64,000 bases of DNA from the NCBI GenBank assembly GCA_025141835.1, contig CP081102.1, positions 2,790,001 through 2,854,000 on the forward strand, in the 5' to 3' direction. This DNA comes from Rhodobacteraceae bacterium M385 (GTDB taxonomy: Bacteria > Pseudomonadota > Alphaproteobacteria > Rhodobacterales > Rhodobacteraceae). The translations under genes and the position numbers were made by a program. Under the pieces are notes generated by a model. That model ran no database searches. It worked only from the letters and a program-made list of their open reading frames with translations, and had not been told where the DNA came from. This document shows positions 8,768 through 15,950 of this stretch, piece after piece. Positions within the stretch are counted from its first letter, which is position 1. The number at the start of each line of letters is the position of its first letter.

Positions 8768-9373
8768 ATGCTGTGCATGTCCGAGCCCACGCGCCCCCTT
8801 ACGTCAAAGCCAGAAGCCCTGGAGTTTCTGTTGTCGCGCCGCTCTCGTCCGCCGCGGATGTTGGGCGATCGCGCTCCGGATCACGGGACGCTGACGACGC
8901 TTCTTAACGCCGCGTGTCGCGTGCCCGATCACGGCAAGCTGGAGCCGTGGCGCTTTATCGTACTGAAGGCAGAGGCCTGCCAACGCCTTGCAGACTTGTC
9001 GCAGACACGGGGCGAAGCTTTGGGCATTGATCCCAAACGGCTTGCCAAAGATGTCACGGGATTTCGCGAGAGCCCGATGATTGTGGCCGTCATTTCCAGC
9101 CCCAAACCCCATCCGATTGTACCCGAGGTGGAGCAATATGCCTCTGCCGCCGCGTGTTGCCTGTCGCTCCTGAACGCCGCATTGGCGGCGGGCTGGGGTG
9201 CTGTCTGGCTGACGGGGTGGCGCGCGACGGATCGGCCCTTTCTGACGCAGGGCTTGCAGCTTTTCCCCCATGAAACCGTCGCGGGCTATATCCACATTGC
9301 CAATGAGGTCCGGGTTCCACCCGACCGCCCTCGCCCTGACACCGACGCGCTGACCACCTGGGTAGACACATGA
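8768..9373 (+). CDS. Nitroreductase family FMN-dependent oxidoreductase
   Basis: A 201-residue protein of the nitroreductase fold, closest in pattern to the YdjA subgroup: LLSRRSRPPRML for FMN phosphate binding, then RVPDHGKLEPWRFIVL, a family signature, and ASAAACCLSLLNAALAAGWGAVWLTGW in the core. Such enzymes use FMN and NAD(P)H to reduce small electrophiles; the natural substrate is unknown. The start is uncertain: the ATG at 8768 or the ATG at 8777 (MSEPTRPL) could be used, and neither has a good ribosome site. The stop overlaps the next start in ATGA, so translation of the following membrane protein is coupled. Confidence 0.88.
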   Translation: MLCMSEPTRPLTSKPEALEFLLSRRSRPPRMLGDRAPDHGTLTTLLNAACRVPDHGKLEPWRFIVLKAEACQRLADLSQTRGEALGIDPKRLAKDVTGFRESPMIVAVISSPKPHPIVPEVEQYASAAACCLSLLNAALAAGWGAVWLTGWRATDRPFLTQGLQLFPHETVAGYIHIANEVRVPPDRPRPDTDALTTWVDT

Positions 9374-10083
9374 TTTTAGACGCTTTTTTCAAATCCCTCC
9401 GGCAGTTGACCGATAGCCGCTTCATCGGCGTGCTGGCCCTTGGCATCGGCCTGACCGTCGGCCTGCTGGTGGCATTCTACGGCGCCTTCGCGCTGTTCAT
9501 CGGGTGGATGCTGCCGGACAGTTTCTCGCTGCCGTGGATTGGTGAAATCACATGGGTGGACGATGCGCTGACGATCGCGGGCATCCCTTTGATGTTGGTG
9601 TTATCTATCTTTCTGATGGTGCCCGTCGCCTCGGCTTTCATGGGCATTTTTCTGGAGCGCGTGGCCAGCGCGGTAGAGGATAAACACTACAAGGGTCTGC
9701 CCCCATCGCGCGGCCTGTCAATTGGCGAAGCCCTTGTAGATGTTGCGAAATTTCTGGGGGTTCTGACGCTAGTGAACCTTGTGGCACTGATCCTTTACCT
9801 GATCTTCGCCCCTCTTGCGCCGATCCTGTTCTGGGTCGTGAACGGCGTCTTGTTAGGGCGGGAGTACGGGCAAATGGTTGCCCTGCGCCGCGAATCTGCG
9901 GCGGGTGCTGCGGCGTTCCGAAAGCGCAACCGGCCGACTTTGTTCGCCGCGGGCGTTTTGATGGCGGTGCCGCTGACGATCCCAGTGGTGAACTTGCTGG
10001 TCCCGATCCTTGGGGCAGCCACGTTCACGCACCTTTACCACATGCTTAACGCGGCGCCGACGACCCCATCCCGAAGCGGGTAA
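9370..10083 (+). CDS. EI24-domain (CysZ-like) membrane protein
   Basis: A 237-residue inner-membrane protein with five or six hydrophobic segments (near residues 20-45, 70-92, 120-150, 185-205 and 208-225) in the arrangement of the EI24/CysZ family. CysZ is a sulfate transporter in enterobacteria, but most family members are uncharacterised, so transport of sulfate is only a possibility. It begins within the ATGA shared with the nitroreductase. Its last 38 bases overlap the end of the convergent DUF1467 gene, so both 3' ends encode protein on both strands. Confidence 0.82.
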   Translation: MILDAFFKSLRQLTDSRFIGVLALGIGLTVGLLVAFYGAFALFIGWMLPDSFSLPWIGEITWVDDALTIAGIPLMLVLSIFLMVPVASAFMGIFLERVASAVEDKHYKGLPPSRGLSIGEALVDVAKFLGVLTLVNLVALILYLIFAPLAPILFWVVNGVLLGREYGQMVALRRESAAGAAAFRKRNRPTLFAAGVLMAVPLTIPVVNLLVPILGAATFTHLYHMLNAAPTTPSRSG

Positions 10084-10333
10084 AGAGGTCAATATCTTCC
10101 AGCGAGATCAGCTGAAAAATGATGATCGAGGCGATGACGGCCCAGATGCCCGCCGCAACGATGGACGTCCAGATCACACGCTTTTTCATTTGCGCATCGG
10201 CGGGGGCGGACCCGTGGGTGCCTGCCACCCGCTCGCCCGCCTCATCCTGGCTGGTGACACGCACCTGAAGCGCGATCAGCAGCGTCATGAACCAGATCAC
10301 GGCGTAAAGAACGATCCCGGTAACTACCCCCAT
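10046..10333 (-). CDS. DUF1467 family membrane protein
   Basis: A 95-residue protein with two membrane helices (about residues 3-23 and 55-77) separated by a polar loop containing QVRVTSQDEAGE. It matches the alphaproteobacterial DUF1467 family, which is typically encoded right after methylmalonyl-CoA epimerase, as here. The start ATG shares one base with the mce stop (TGATG), indicating translational coupling. The function is unknown. The 3' end overlaps the convergent EI24-type gene by 38 bases. Confidence 0.82.
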   Translation of the reverse strand: MGVVTGIVLYAVIWFMTLLIALQVRVTSQDEAGERVAGTHGSAPADAQMKKRVIWTSIVAAGIWAVIASIIIFQLISLEDIDLFTRFGMGSSAPR

Positions 10334-10737
10334 CAGACCTGCTCCAACTCGACCAGCGTGCCGGTGAAGTCTTTGGGATGCAGGAACAAGACGGGTTTCC
10401 CATGGGCGCCGATCTTCGGCTCCCCACTGCCCAGAACGCGGGCACCATCGGCCTTCAACTTGTCTCGTGCGACTAGGATATCTTCAACTTCATAACAGAT
10501 ATGATGGATGCCTCCAGCCGGATTCTTTTCCAAAAACGAACCAATGGGTGAGTTATCCCCAAGGGGGTAGAGAAGCTCGATCTTGGTGTTGGGAAGGGTG
10601 ATGAAAATAACCGTAACGCCGTGGTCCGGCTCATCTTGGGGCGGGCCCACTTCGGCCCCAAGGGTGTTACGATAGAGCGCAGCCGCAGCGTCGAGGTCCG
10701 GCACGGCGATGGCAACGTGGTTAAGGCGTCCGATCAT
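10333..10737 (-). CDS. mce: Methylmalonyl-CoA epimerase
   Basis: Interconverts (2S)- and (2R)-methylmalonyl-CoA, linking propionyl-CoA carboxylation to methylmalonyl-CoA mutase; in this group it serves propionate breakdown and the ethylmalonyl-CoA pathway. The 134 residues form two vicinal-oxygen-chelate (glyoxalase-like) repeats. Metal ligands are recognisable at His7 (LNHVAIAVPDLD), in GGIHHICYEVED, and in the terminal GTLVELEQV. PLGDNSPIGSFLEKNPAGG is a family hallmark. The length is typical. The mutase genes are not in this window. DUF1467 follows with a one-base overlap. Confidence 0.95.
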   Translation of the reverse strand: MIGRLNHVAIAVPDLDAAAALYRNTLGAEVGPPQDEPDHGVTVIFITLPNTKIELLYPLGDNSPIGSFLEKNPAGGIHHICYEVEDILVARDKLKADGARVLGSGEPKIGAHGKPVLFLHPKDFTGTLVELEQV

Positions 10738-10902
10738 GGGAGCTTCCGTTTATCTAGCGTTCCCACGGATATGGCGCGGCGGGACTACCAAGGCAAGGAC
10801 AGGCGATGTCGCATCAGGGTCCGCGTTTACCGATCATAAACCTTAAGTGTGCCAAAAAGTGAGGGCGCGAAAGGAATCGCGTTCTCACAATGGAAAGCAG
10901 CG

Positions 10903-11610
10903 ATGGATGACCGATTGACGGAGTTTGAACTTCGCCCTCAGCCCACGGCAGAACGCCCTCTTCTGGGGATCACGATCCTTGTGGTTGAAGACAGCCGATA
11001 TGCGTCTGAAGCGATTAGGCTGATGAGCTTGCGTTCCGGCGCCCGTTTGCGACGGGCCGATTGTCTGGCATCGGCGGAGCGGCATTTGAACGTCTATTCC
11101 CCCACGGTCGCCATCGTTGACCTTGGGCTGCCCGATGGCTCGGGGCTGGATCTGATCAAATCCATGGCGGAGACGAAGCCCCGCGTCCAAGTGATCTTGG
11201 GCACCTCTGGCGCAGAGAGGGAGGCATCTGAAGCCGCCGTTCTGGCGTGCGGTGCCGATGGGTTCATTGCCAAGCCGGTCTCCACCGTCGCCGCTTATCA
11301 GGCCGCGATCCTGGCCCACCTGCCCTATGCGCAGCGCCCCTCAGGCCCGCGAGAGGCCAATATCGTCAGCGTTGACCCCGATCCGCTCGCCCTACGCGAA
11401 GACCTGAGCCACGCCATGGACCTGCTGGCGTTAGACAGGCCGCCCGTCAGCTACCTAAGACGGTTTCTGATCGGCTTGGCGCGCGCCGTGAAGGACAATT
11501 CGCTAGAGGCGCATGCCCATGACATGACAGAGACTCTCGGCGCCCCAGACCGCGCGGCGCTGCGCGCGATATTGTCGGGTCGTATCCAAGCCGTCGCAGG
11601 CGCGGTTTAG
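10903..11610 (+). CDS. Response regulator with receiver domain and uncharacterised C-terminal region
   Basis: A 235-residue protein with a CheY-like receiver domain at residues 22-140: acidic pair Glu29-Asp30 (ILVVEDSRYA), phosphoacceptor Asp73 (AIVDLGLPDG), Thr101/Ser102 and Lys124 (FIAKPVS). After it come about 95 residues ending in a helical segment (LIGLARAVKDNSLEAHAHDM) that I cannot assign to a DNA-binding, GGDEF or HPt domain. The start is the ATG preceded by GGAAAG; an upstream GTG at 10849 lacks a ribosome site. No histidine kinase is adjacent. The stop shares TTAG with convergent aspS. Confidence 0.86.
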   Translation: MDDRLTEFELRPQPTAERPLLGITILVVEDSRYASEAIRLMSLRSGARLRRADCLASAERHLNVYSPTVAIVDLGLPDGSGLDLIKSMAETKPRVQVILGTSGAEREASEAAVLACGADGFIAKPVSTVAAYQAAILAHLPYAQRPSGPREANIVSVDPDPLALREDLSHAMDLLALDRPPVSYLRRFLIGLARAVKDNSLEAHAHDMTETLGAPDRAALRAILSGRIQAVAGAV

Positions 11611-13382
11611 TCCTGCGGTATGACCCGCAGGCCAAGCTCCATCAATTGATCCGACATCGGATCAGACGGCGCGTTCATCATCAGGTCTTCGGCCCTTTGG
11701 TTCATCGGGAACAAGATCACCTCACGGATATTCGCGGTATCCGCTAGAAGCATCACGATGCGGTCGATCCCTGCCGCGCACCCACCGTGGGGCGGAGCGC
11801 CGTATTGGAAGGCGTTAACCATGCCGCCAAAGCGCTTGCGCACCTCGTCGGCGCCATAGCCCGCCAGTTCAAATGCTTTGAACATGATCTCGGGCTGGTG
11901 GTTACGGATGGCACCGGAGACCAGTTCATACCCGTTGCAGGCAAGGTCATACTGGTAGCCGAGCACTGTCAGAGGGTCACCGTTCAGCGCCTCTAGCCCG
12001 CCTTGTGGCATCGAGAACGGGTTGTGGGAAAAGTCGATCTTGCCGGTTTCTTCATCGGCCTCGTACATCGGGAAGTCCACGATCCAAGCGAAGGCGAAGC
12101 GGTTCTGTTCGGTCAGGCCGAGTTCATCACCGATTACTGTGCGCGCACGGCCTGCAACGGCCTCGAATTGAGAAGGCTTGCCCGCAAGGAAGAAGGCCGC
12201 ATCGCCGACGCCAAGGTCAAGTTGTTGGCGGATCGCTTCGGTCCGTTCTGGCCCGATGTTTTTCGCCAGAGGACCGGCGGCTTCCATCCCCTCGCCCTGA
12301 TCGCGCCAGAAGATGTAGCCCATGCCGGGCAGGCCCTGTTCTTGGGCGAATTTATTCATCCGGTCGCAGAACTTGCGAGACCCGCCCTTGGGCGCGGGAA
12401 TGGCGCGAACCTGCGTGCCTTCCTGCTCTAGCAGCTTGGCGAAGATGGCAAAGCCGGAGCTCGCGAAATGCTCGGACACGACCTGCATCTTGATCGGGTT
12501 GCGCAGGTCGGGCTTGTCGGTGCCGTACCACAGCGCACTGTCGGCGTAGCTGATGAGCGGCCAATCCTGATCGACGGATGCGCCTTCGCCAAACTCTTCA
12601 AACACGCCGCGAAGGACCGGTTCGATCGTGTCGAAGACATCTTGCTGCTCCACGAAGCTCATTTCCAGGTCGAGCTGGTAGAAGTCGGTGGGCGAGCGGT
12701 CAGCACGCGGATCTTCATCGCGGAAGCAGGGCGCAATCTGGAAGTATTTGTCGAAGCCCGAGACCATCAGCAGCTGTTTGAACTGCTGAGGCGCTTGGGG
12801 CAGCGCGTAGAATTTGCCGGGGTGCTGACGGGACGGCACGAGGAAATCGCGCGCGCCTTCCGGAGAGGAGGCCGTGATGATCGGCGTCTGGAACTCGCGG
12901 AAATCCTTTTCCCACATCCGTTTGCGGATGCTCGACACCACATCCGAGCGCAGCATCATGTTGTTTTGCATCTTCTCTCGACGCAGATCGAGGTAGCGAT
13001 ACTTCAGTCGCGTTTCCTCGGGGTATTCCTGGTCGCCGAAGACCTGCAAGGGCAGCTCAGCCGCCGCACCGAGGACTTCGAGGTCGCGGATATAGACCTC
13101 AATCTCACCGGTGGGCAGTTTCTCGTTCACCAGCTCGGGCGCACGGGCTTTTACGACGCCGTCGATGCGCACGCAGAACTCGGCCCGGAGCTTTTCGACT
13201 TCGGAGAACACGGGGCTATCGGGATCGCAGAGAATCTGGGTGATGCCGAAGTGGTCACGCAGGTCGATGAAGATCACCCCACCGTGGTCACGGCGGCGAT
13301 GCACCCAACCCGAAAGGCGGATCGTCTCGCCAACATTGGCGGCGGTCAGGGCGGCACAGGAATGGCTGCGATAGGCGTGCAT
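11607..13382 (-). CDS. aspS: Aspartate--tRNA ligase
   Basis: Charges tRNA-Asp with aspartate. The 591-residue bacterial-type enzyme has the N-terminal OB anticodon-binding domain (VGETIRLSGWVHRRRDHGG), class II motif 2 (APCFRDEDPRADRSPTDFYQ), the GAD insertion domain in the middle (about residues 300-420), and motif 3 near the end (GAPPHGGCAAGIDRIVMLL). The start chosen is MHAYRSHSC, with GGAG upstream; a longer reading frame adds nine residues that are not part of the family. The 3' end overlaps the convergent response-regulator gene by four bases. Confidence 0.97.
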   Translation of the reverse strand: MHAYRSHSCAALTAANVGETIRLSGWVHRRRDHGGVIFIDLRDHFGITQILCDPDSPVFSEVEKLRAEFCVRIDGVVKARAPELVNEKLPTGEIEVYIRDLEVLGAAAELPLQVFGDQEYPEETRLKYRYLDLRREKMQNNMMLRSDVVSSIRKRMWEKDFREFQTPIITASSPEGARDFLVPSRQHPGKFYALPQAPQQFKQLLMVSGFDKYFQIAPCFRDEDPRADRSPTDFYQLDLEMSFVEQQDVFDTIEPVLRGVFEEFGEGASVDQDWPLISYADSALWYGTDKPDLRNPIKMQVVSEHFASSGFAIFAKLLEQEGTQVRAIPAPKGGSRKFCDRMNKFAQEQGLPGMGYIFWRDQGEGMEAAGPLAKNIGPERTEAIRQQLDLGVGDAAFFLAGKPSQFEAVAGRARTVIGDELGLTEQNRFAFAWIVDFPMYEADEETGKIDFSHNPFSMPQGGLEALNGDPLTVLGYQYDLACNGYELVSGAIRNHQPEIMFKAFELAGYGADEVRKRFGGMVNAFQYGAPPHGGCAAGIDRIVMLLADTANIREVILFPMNQRAEDLMMNAPSDPMSDQLMELGLRVIPQD

Positions 13383-13556
13383 CGGGAGATCTCCGGCGGT
13401 GGTAAGCATGGTGTGGTGTGCGGGACGGATAGACAGGGCAAGCCCCGTTAAGTCAAGGGCAGGAAGTGTGAGCGGGAGGGTTGGCGCTTTATTTCGAAAG
13501 GTGGCGAGGGTTGAAGGTGAGGGATTGAGTTGTATTGGCCAAGATGAAGGGGGAGG

Positions 13557-14363
13557 TCATTGGGAACAAGAGAGGGCAGCGGCTGTGGCGGAGAGGGAGA
13601 AGGGGCCGATTGCACGAGATGTGAGGGCGCCGGAGGAGAGGCGCGTGGCCATCACGAGGGTCCAGTCGGCGTTGGCTGTGATCATTTCCGGTGCGGTTCC
13701 ACAGGTTCGGATGCCTCCGGTAATGAAGCTTTCTCCGATGCGGTGGTTGGTCAGGCCTGGGGCGGAAGCCAGTTCGCGCAAGTGAGCAGCGTCGGTGGCC
13801 GTCGCGGGGGTGAAGCGCCAGACGCGCAGGGTGCGCGCGAGGTGGGGGCGGTCGACGTAGGCGATTTCTACAGTGCCGTCGCCATCCAGATCGGCAATCC
13901 CAACGGGAGATAGCCATCGGTTGGAGCGCCCGATGAAGGGTGTCGAGGCGAGAAGGTCCATACCCGCACCGTTGTCGGAGAACCGGTAGATAGCGAGTTG
14001 GGCGCCGAGGCGTTGGTGGCTTTGGACCACAATGATCTCGGGCGTGCCGTCGCCGTCCACATCGGCAAGCCGAGGGGCCGTATCCTCAAACACCAATTCG
14101 GAGGGCAAGGTAATGGACTGGTCGCCACAGGGTGTCTGGGCCGTTGTGGCGTAAGCGTGCAGGCGCGTGGCCTCGATGCTGTCGCCGAGTACGCCGTGGG
14201 CGTAGCGTGTCGTGGGACCGTCGTACCAAGCGAGGCTACCGTCCGAGAAGGGTACGCTAAGGGTATCGGGCATTTGCGTCGCCACATGGGGCGGTACGGT
14301 GCATCCAAGCGCCACGCCTGACCACGCTAGCCCCAAACCCAGGCCCATCCACGCGCCGCGCAT
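13557..14363 (-). CDS. Exported FG-GAP/VCBS repeat protein
   Basis: A 268-residue protein with an N-terminal signal sequence (MRGAWMGLGLGLAWSGVALG, then Cys, possibly a weak lipobox). Two calcium-binding FG-GAP type loops are evident: ADVDGDGTPEIIV and ADLDGDGTVEIAYV, about 60 residues apart. The repeats suggest a partial beta-propeller in the periplasm or on the surface. The start is taken at the ATG preceded by AGGAAAG. The role is unknown; it lies between aspS and a ferredoxin gene on the same strand. A short lone two-repeat form is unusual, since full propellers have seven. Confidence 0.78.
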   Translation of the reverse strand: MRGAWMGLGLGLAWSGVALGCTVPPHVATQMPDTLSVPFSDGSLAWYDGPTTRYAHGVLGDSIEATRLHAYATTAQTPCGDQSITLPSELVFEDTAPRLADVDGDGTPEIIVVQSHQRLGAQLAIYRFSDNGAGMDLLASTPFIGRSNRWLSPVGIADLDGDGTVEIAYVDRPHLARTLRVWRFTPATATDAAHLRELASAPGLTNHRIGESFITGGIRTCGTAPEMITANADWTLVMATRLSSGALTSRAIGPFSLSATAAALSCSQ

Positions 14364-14408
14364 GCGCCCTTTCCTAATCGAAGGTGGCAGACGCGGCGCC
14401 ATTGGGGC

Positions 14409-14732
14409 TTAGATCTGCTTTTCGGGCATTTGCACGACCAGACCGTCCAATTCATCAGTCACTTTCAGCTGGCAGGTCAGACGAGACCGGGCTGTGTCCG
14501 GCTCATGGGCAAATTCCAGCATGTCTTCTTCCATCGGGTCGATGGCGGGAAGTTTCTCGACCCACGCGGGGTCCACATAGACGTGACAGGTGGAGCAGGC
14601 GCAGGCGCCGCCGCAATCGGCCTCGATCCCTGGAATGGAGTTATCACGCGCGCCTTCCATGACGGTCATGCCAGTGGCGACTTCGACCTCATGTTTGGTT
14701 CCGTTGTGTTCGATGTAAGTGATCTTGGCCAT
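14409..14732 (-). CDS. 2Fe-2S ferredoxin, adrenodoxin type
   Basis: A 107-residue electron carrier of the vertebrate-type (adrenodoxin/FdxB/FdVI) family. Cluster ligands are Cys40, Cys46 and Cys49 in DCGGACACSTCHVYV and Cys87 in RLTCQLKV, with family-typical spacing and an extra Cys44. In alphaproteobacteria such ferredoxins serve Fe-S cluster assembly, heme A synthesis or P450s; no dedicated partner gene lies beside it, so the partner cannot be named. The length and start (MAKITYIEHNG) are normal. Confidence 0.93.
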   Translation of the reverse strand: MAKITYIEHNGTKHEVEVATGMTVMEGARDNSIPGIEADCGGACACSTCHVYVDPAWVEKLPAIDPMEEDMLEFAHEPDTARSRLTCQLKVTDELDGLVVQMPEKQI

Positions 14733-14806
14733 GGTCCGTCCCTGAATTTCGGTTCTTCAACTAGGTAATACGCCCGCCTCCGCCTTTCCAGCACGAAAGC
14801 GTCCCC

Positions 14807-14843
14807 TTGCGTTCACACCGTTATGTTCTATTTTTGTTCCTAC
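14807..14843 (+). promoter_or_regulatory. SOS promoter: LexA box overlapping the -10 element
   Basis: GTTCTATTTTTGTTC at 14825-14839 is an exact match to the alphaproteobacterial LexA operator GTTC-N7-GTTC. It overlaps a promoter-like arrangement: TTGCGT (14807-14812), a 16-base spacer, and TATTTT (14829-14834). The predicted transcription start (about 14841-14844) falls at the ATG of the downstream gene, implying a leaderless or nearly leaderless mRNA, which fits the absence of any Shine-Dalgarno. LexA bound here would block RNA polymerase directly. Confidence 0.75.
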
Positions 14844-15224
14844 ATGGAACCTATTACTCACGCCCCCAGCTGGCCACGCCCGCCCTCGTGCCTTCCGCAC
14901 CACCTGCTGCACCTTCCGCCGGAAGGGGCGCGGATCACGGTGGCGGGGCTTGTGCTGGTACGCCAACGCCCCGGCACGGCGAAGGGCGTTATTTTCATCA
15001 CGCTGGAGGATGAATTCGGCGTCTGCAACGTCGTCGTTTGGCAGAAACTGTTCCAGAAGTATCGCCGCGCGGTGATTTCGGGGCGTCTGTTGCGGGTGAC
15101 CGGGCGCATTCAGCGTGACTCGGACGTGACCCATGTGGTGGCCGAGCATGTGGAGGATATCTCGCCCCTGTTGGATGAGCTGCTGACCCAACATCAGCCG
15201 CCGCCCGCCGCCCTACAGCCGTAA
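14844..15224 (+). CDS. Stand-alone OB-fold protein: C-terminal remnant of error-prone DNA polymerase DnaE2
   Basis: A 126-residue open frame whose residues 30-110 match the C-terminal nucleic-acid-binding OB domain of DnaE2: VTVAGLVLVRQRPGTAKGVI-type wording (seen here as ITVAGLVLVRQRPGTAKGVI), then FITLEDEFG, VVVWQKLFQKYRR and GRLLRVTGRIQRDSDVTHVV. Full DnaE2 exceeds 1000 residues; the polymerase, PHP and finger domains are all absent. It sits immediately behind a perfect LexA box, as the imuA-imuB-dnaE2 cassette does in this class. The simplest reading is an internal deletion that fused the SOS promoter to the dnaE2 tail. The frame is intact and may be expressed, so it could also be a retained small SOS protein. 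ImuA and ImuB are not in the window. Confidence 0.82.
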   Translation: MEPITHAPSWPRPPSCLPHHLLHLPPEGARITVAGLVLVRQRPGTAKGVIFITLEDEFGVCNVVVWQKLFQKYRRAVISGRLLRVTGRIQRDSDVTHVVAEHVEDISPLLDELLTQHQPPPAALQP

Positions 15225-15290
15225 CGCTTTCCTGAGGCCCCGTTTTCCGCTACCATAGGGCAAAATATAATCAGGACGTTGAGCAGTCCC

Positions 15291-15860
15291 ATGCACAAAT
15301 CACTTCTTCTGGCCGCTGTCACCGGCGTCTTTGGCCTTGGCGCGTGTCAATCGACCTCGCCTGAGGGCGAGAGTTTTACGTCGGTGATTGCGCCCTCCAC
15401 CAACTCCGGTTCTGGCGGGGTGCAGGTCTCGCGCGGGCTTGGGCCACCGAACGCCGATCCCCAAAGCTGTTATGGCCGAGAGATCGAGCCCGCGGTGATC
15501 GAAACCGTGACCGAGCAGATCATGGTAGAACCCGAGCAATTGGACCGAGACGGCAATGTTCGCCGCCCCGCCGTCTTCGTGACCGCGACAGAGCAGCGTA
15601 TTATCGAGGACCGCACCGAGACATGGTTTGAGACCCCCTGCGCGATGGAGGGTAACGTCGAGTATATTGCCAACTTACAACGGGCGCTGAGCGCGCGAGG
15701 TCACTTCGCGGGGGCGGCCAGCGGCGTGATGGACCGTGCCACTGTCAATGCGATCCGGGCCTATCAGCAGCCCCAGGGGCTGGATAGCGGCGTGCTGTCA
15801 TTGGCCGCGGCCCGCCAACTGGGCCTATCGGTCTGGGACCCAGAGCTCGCCCAAAACTAA
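15291..15860 (+). CDS. Lipoprotein with peptidoglycan-binding domain
   Basis: A 189-residue protein with a lipoprotein signal peptide (MHKSLLLAAVTGVFGLGAC, lipobox LGAC, lipidated Cys19). The central part includes ETVTEQIMVEPEQLDRDGNV and an acidic/aromatic region. A C-terminal PG_binding_1-like domain covers about residues 123-180 (NLQRALSARGHFAGAASGVM...ATVNAIRAYQ). It is expected to sit in the outer membrane or periplasm and contact the cell wall. The start is the ATG; a TTG 12 bases upstream is less likely. A strong bidirectional terminator follows. Confidence 0.85.
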   Translation: MHKSLLLAAVTGVFGLGACQSTSPEGESFTSVIAPSTNSGSGGVQVSRGLGPPNADPQSCYGREIEPAVIETVTEQIMVEPEQLDRDGNVRRPAVFVTATEQRIIEDRTETWFETPCAMEGNVEYIANLQRALSARGHFAGAASGVMDRATVNAIRAYQQPQGLDSGVLSLAAARQLGLSVWDPELAQN

Positions 15861-15886
15861 GGCACGCGGGCCCTACCAAAAGCAAT

Positions 15887-15926
15887 AAGCCCCCGGCAGG
15901 ATATCCACTGCCGGGGGCTTTTGTTT
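15887..15926. terminator. Bidirectional rho-independent terminator
   Basis: A perfect 12-base-pair stem, AAGCCCCCGGCA (15887-15898) with TGCCGGGGGCTT (15909-15920), has a 10-base loop and is followed by TTGTTT. The other strand reads into a T-rich run as well, so it serves both the lipoprotein gene and the convergent degP gene. Confidence 0.9.
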
Positions 15927-15950
15927 GCAAGAACGGGGATCAGCCGAGGA

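Noticed and set aside
10849..10902. GTG start 18 codons upstream for the response regulator
   Set aside because: No ribosome site precedes the GTG; the ATG at 10903 has GGAAAG and sits nearer the receiver domain.
12468..13451. 327-codon ORF antisense to aspS
   Set aside because: aspS is certain here; this frame has no recognisable domain.
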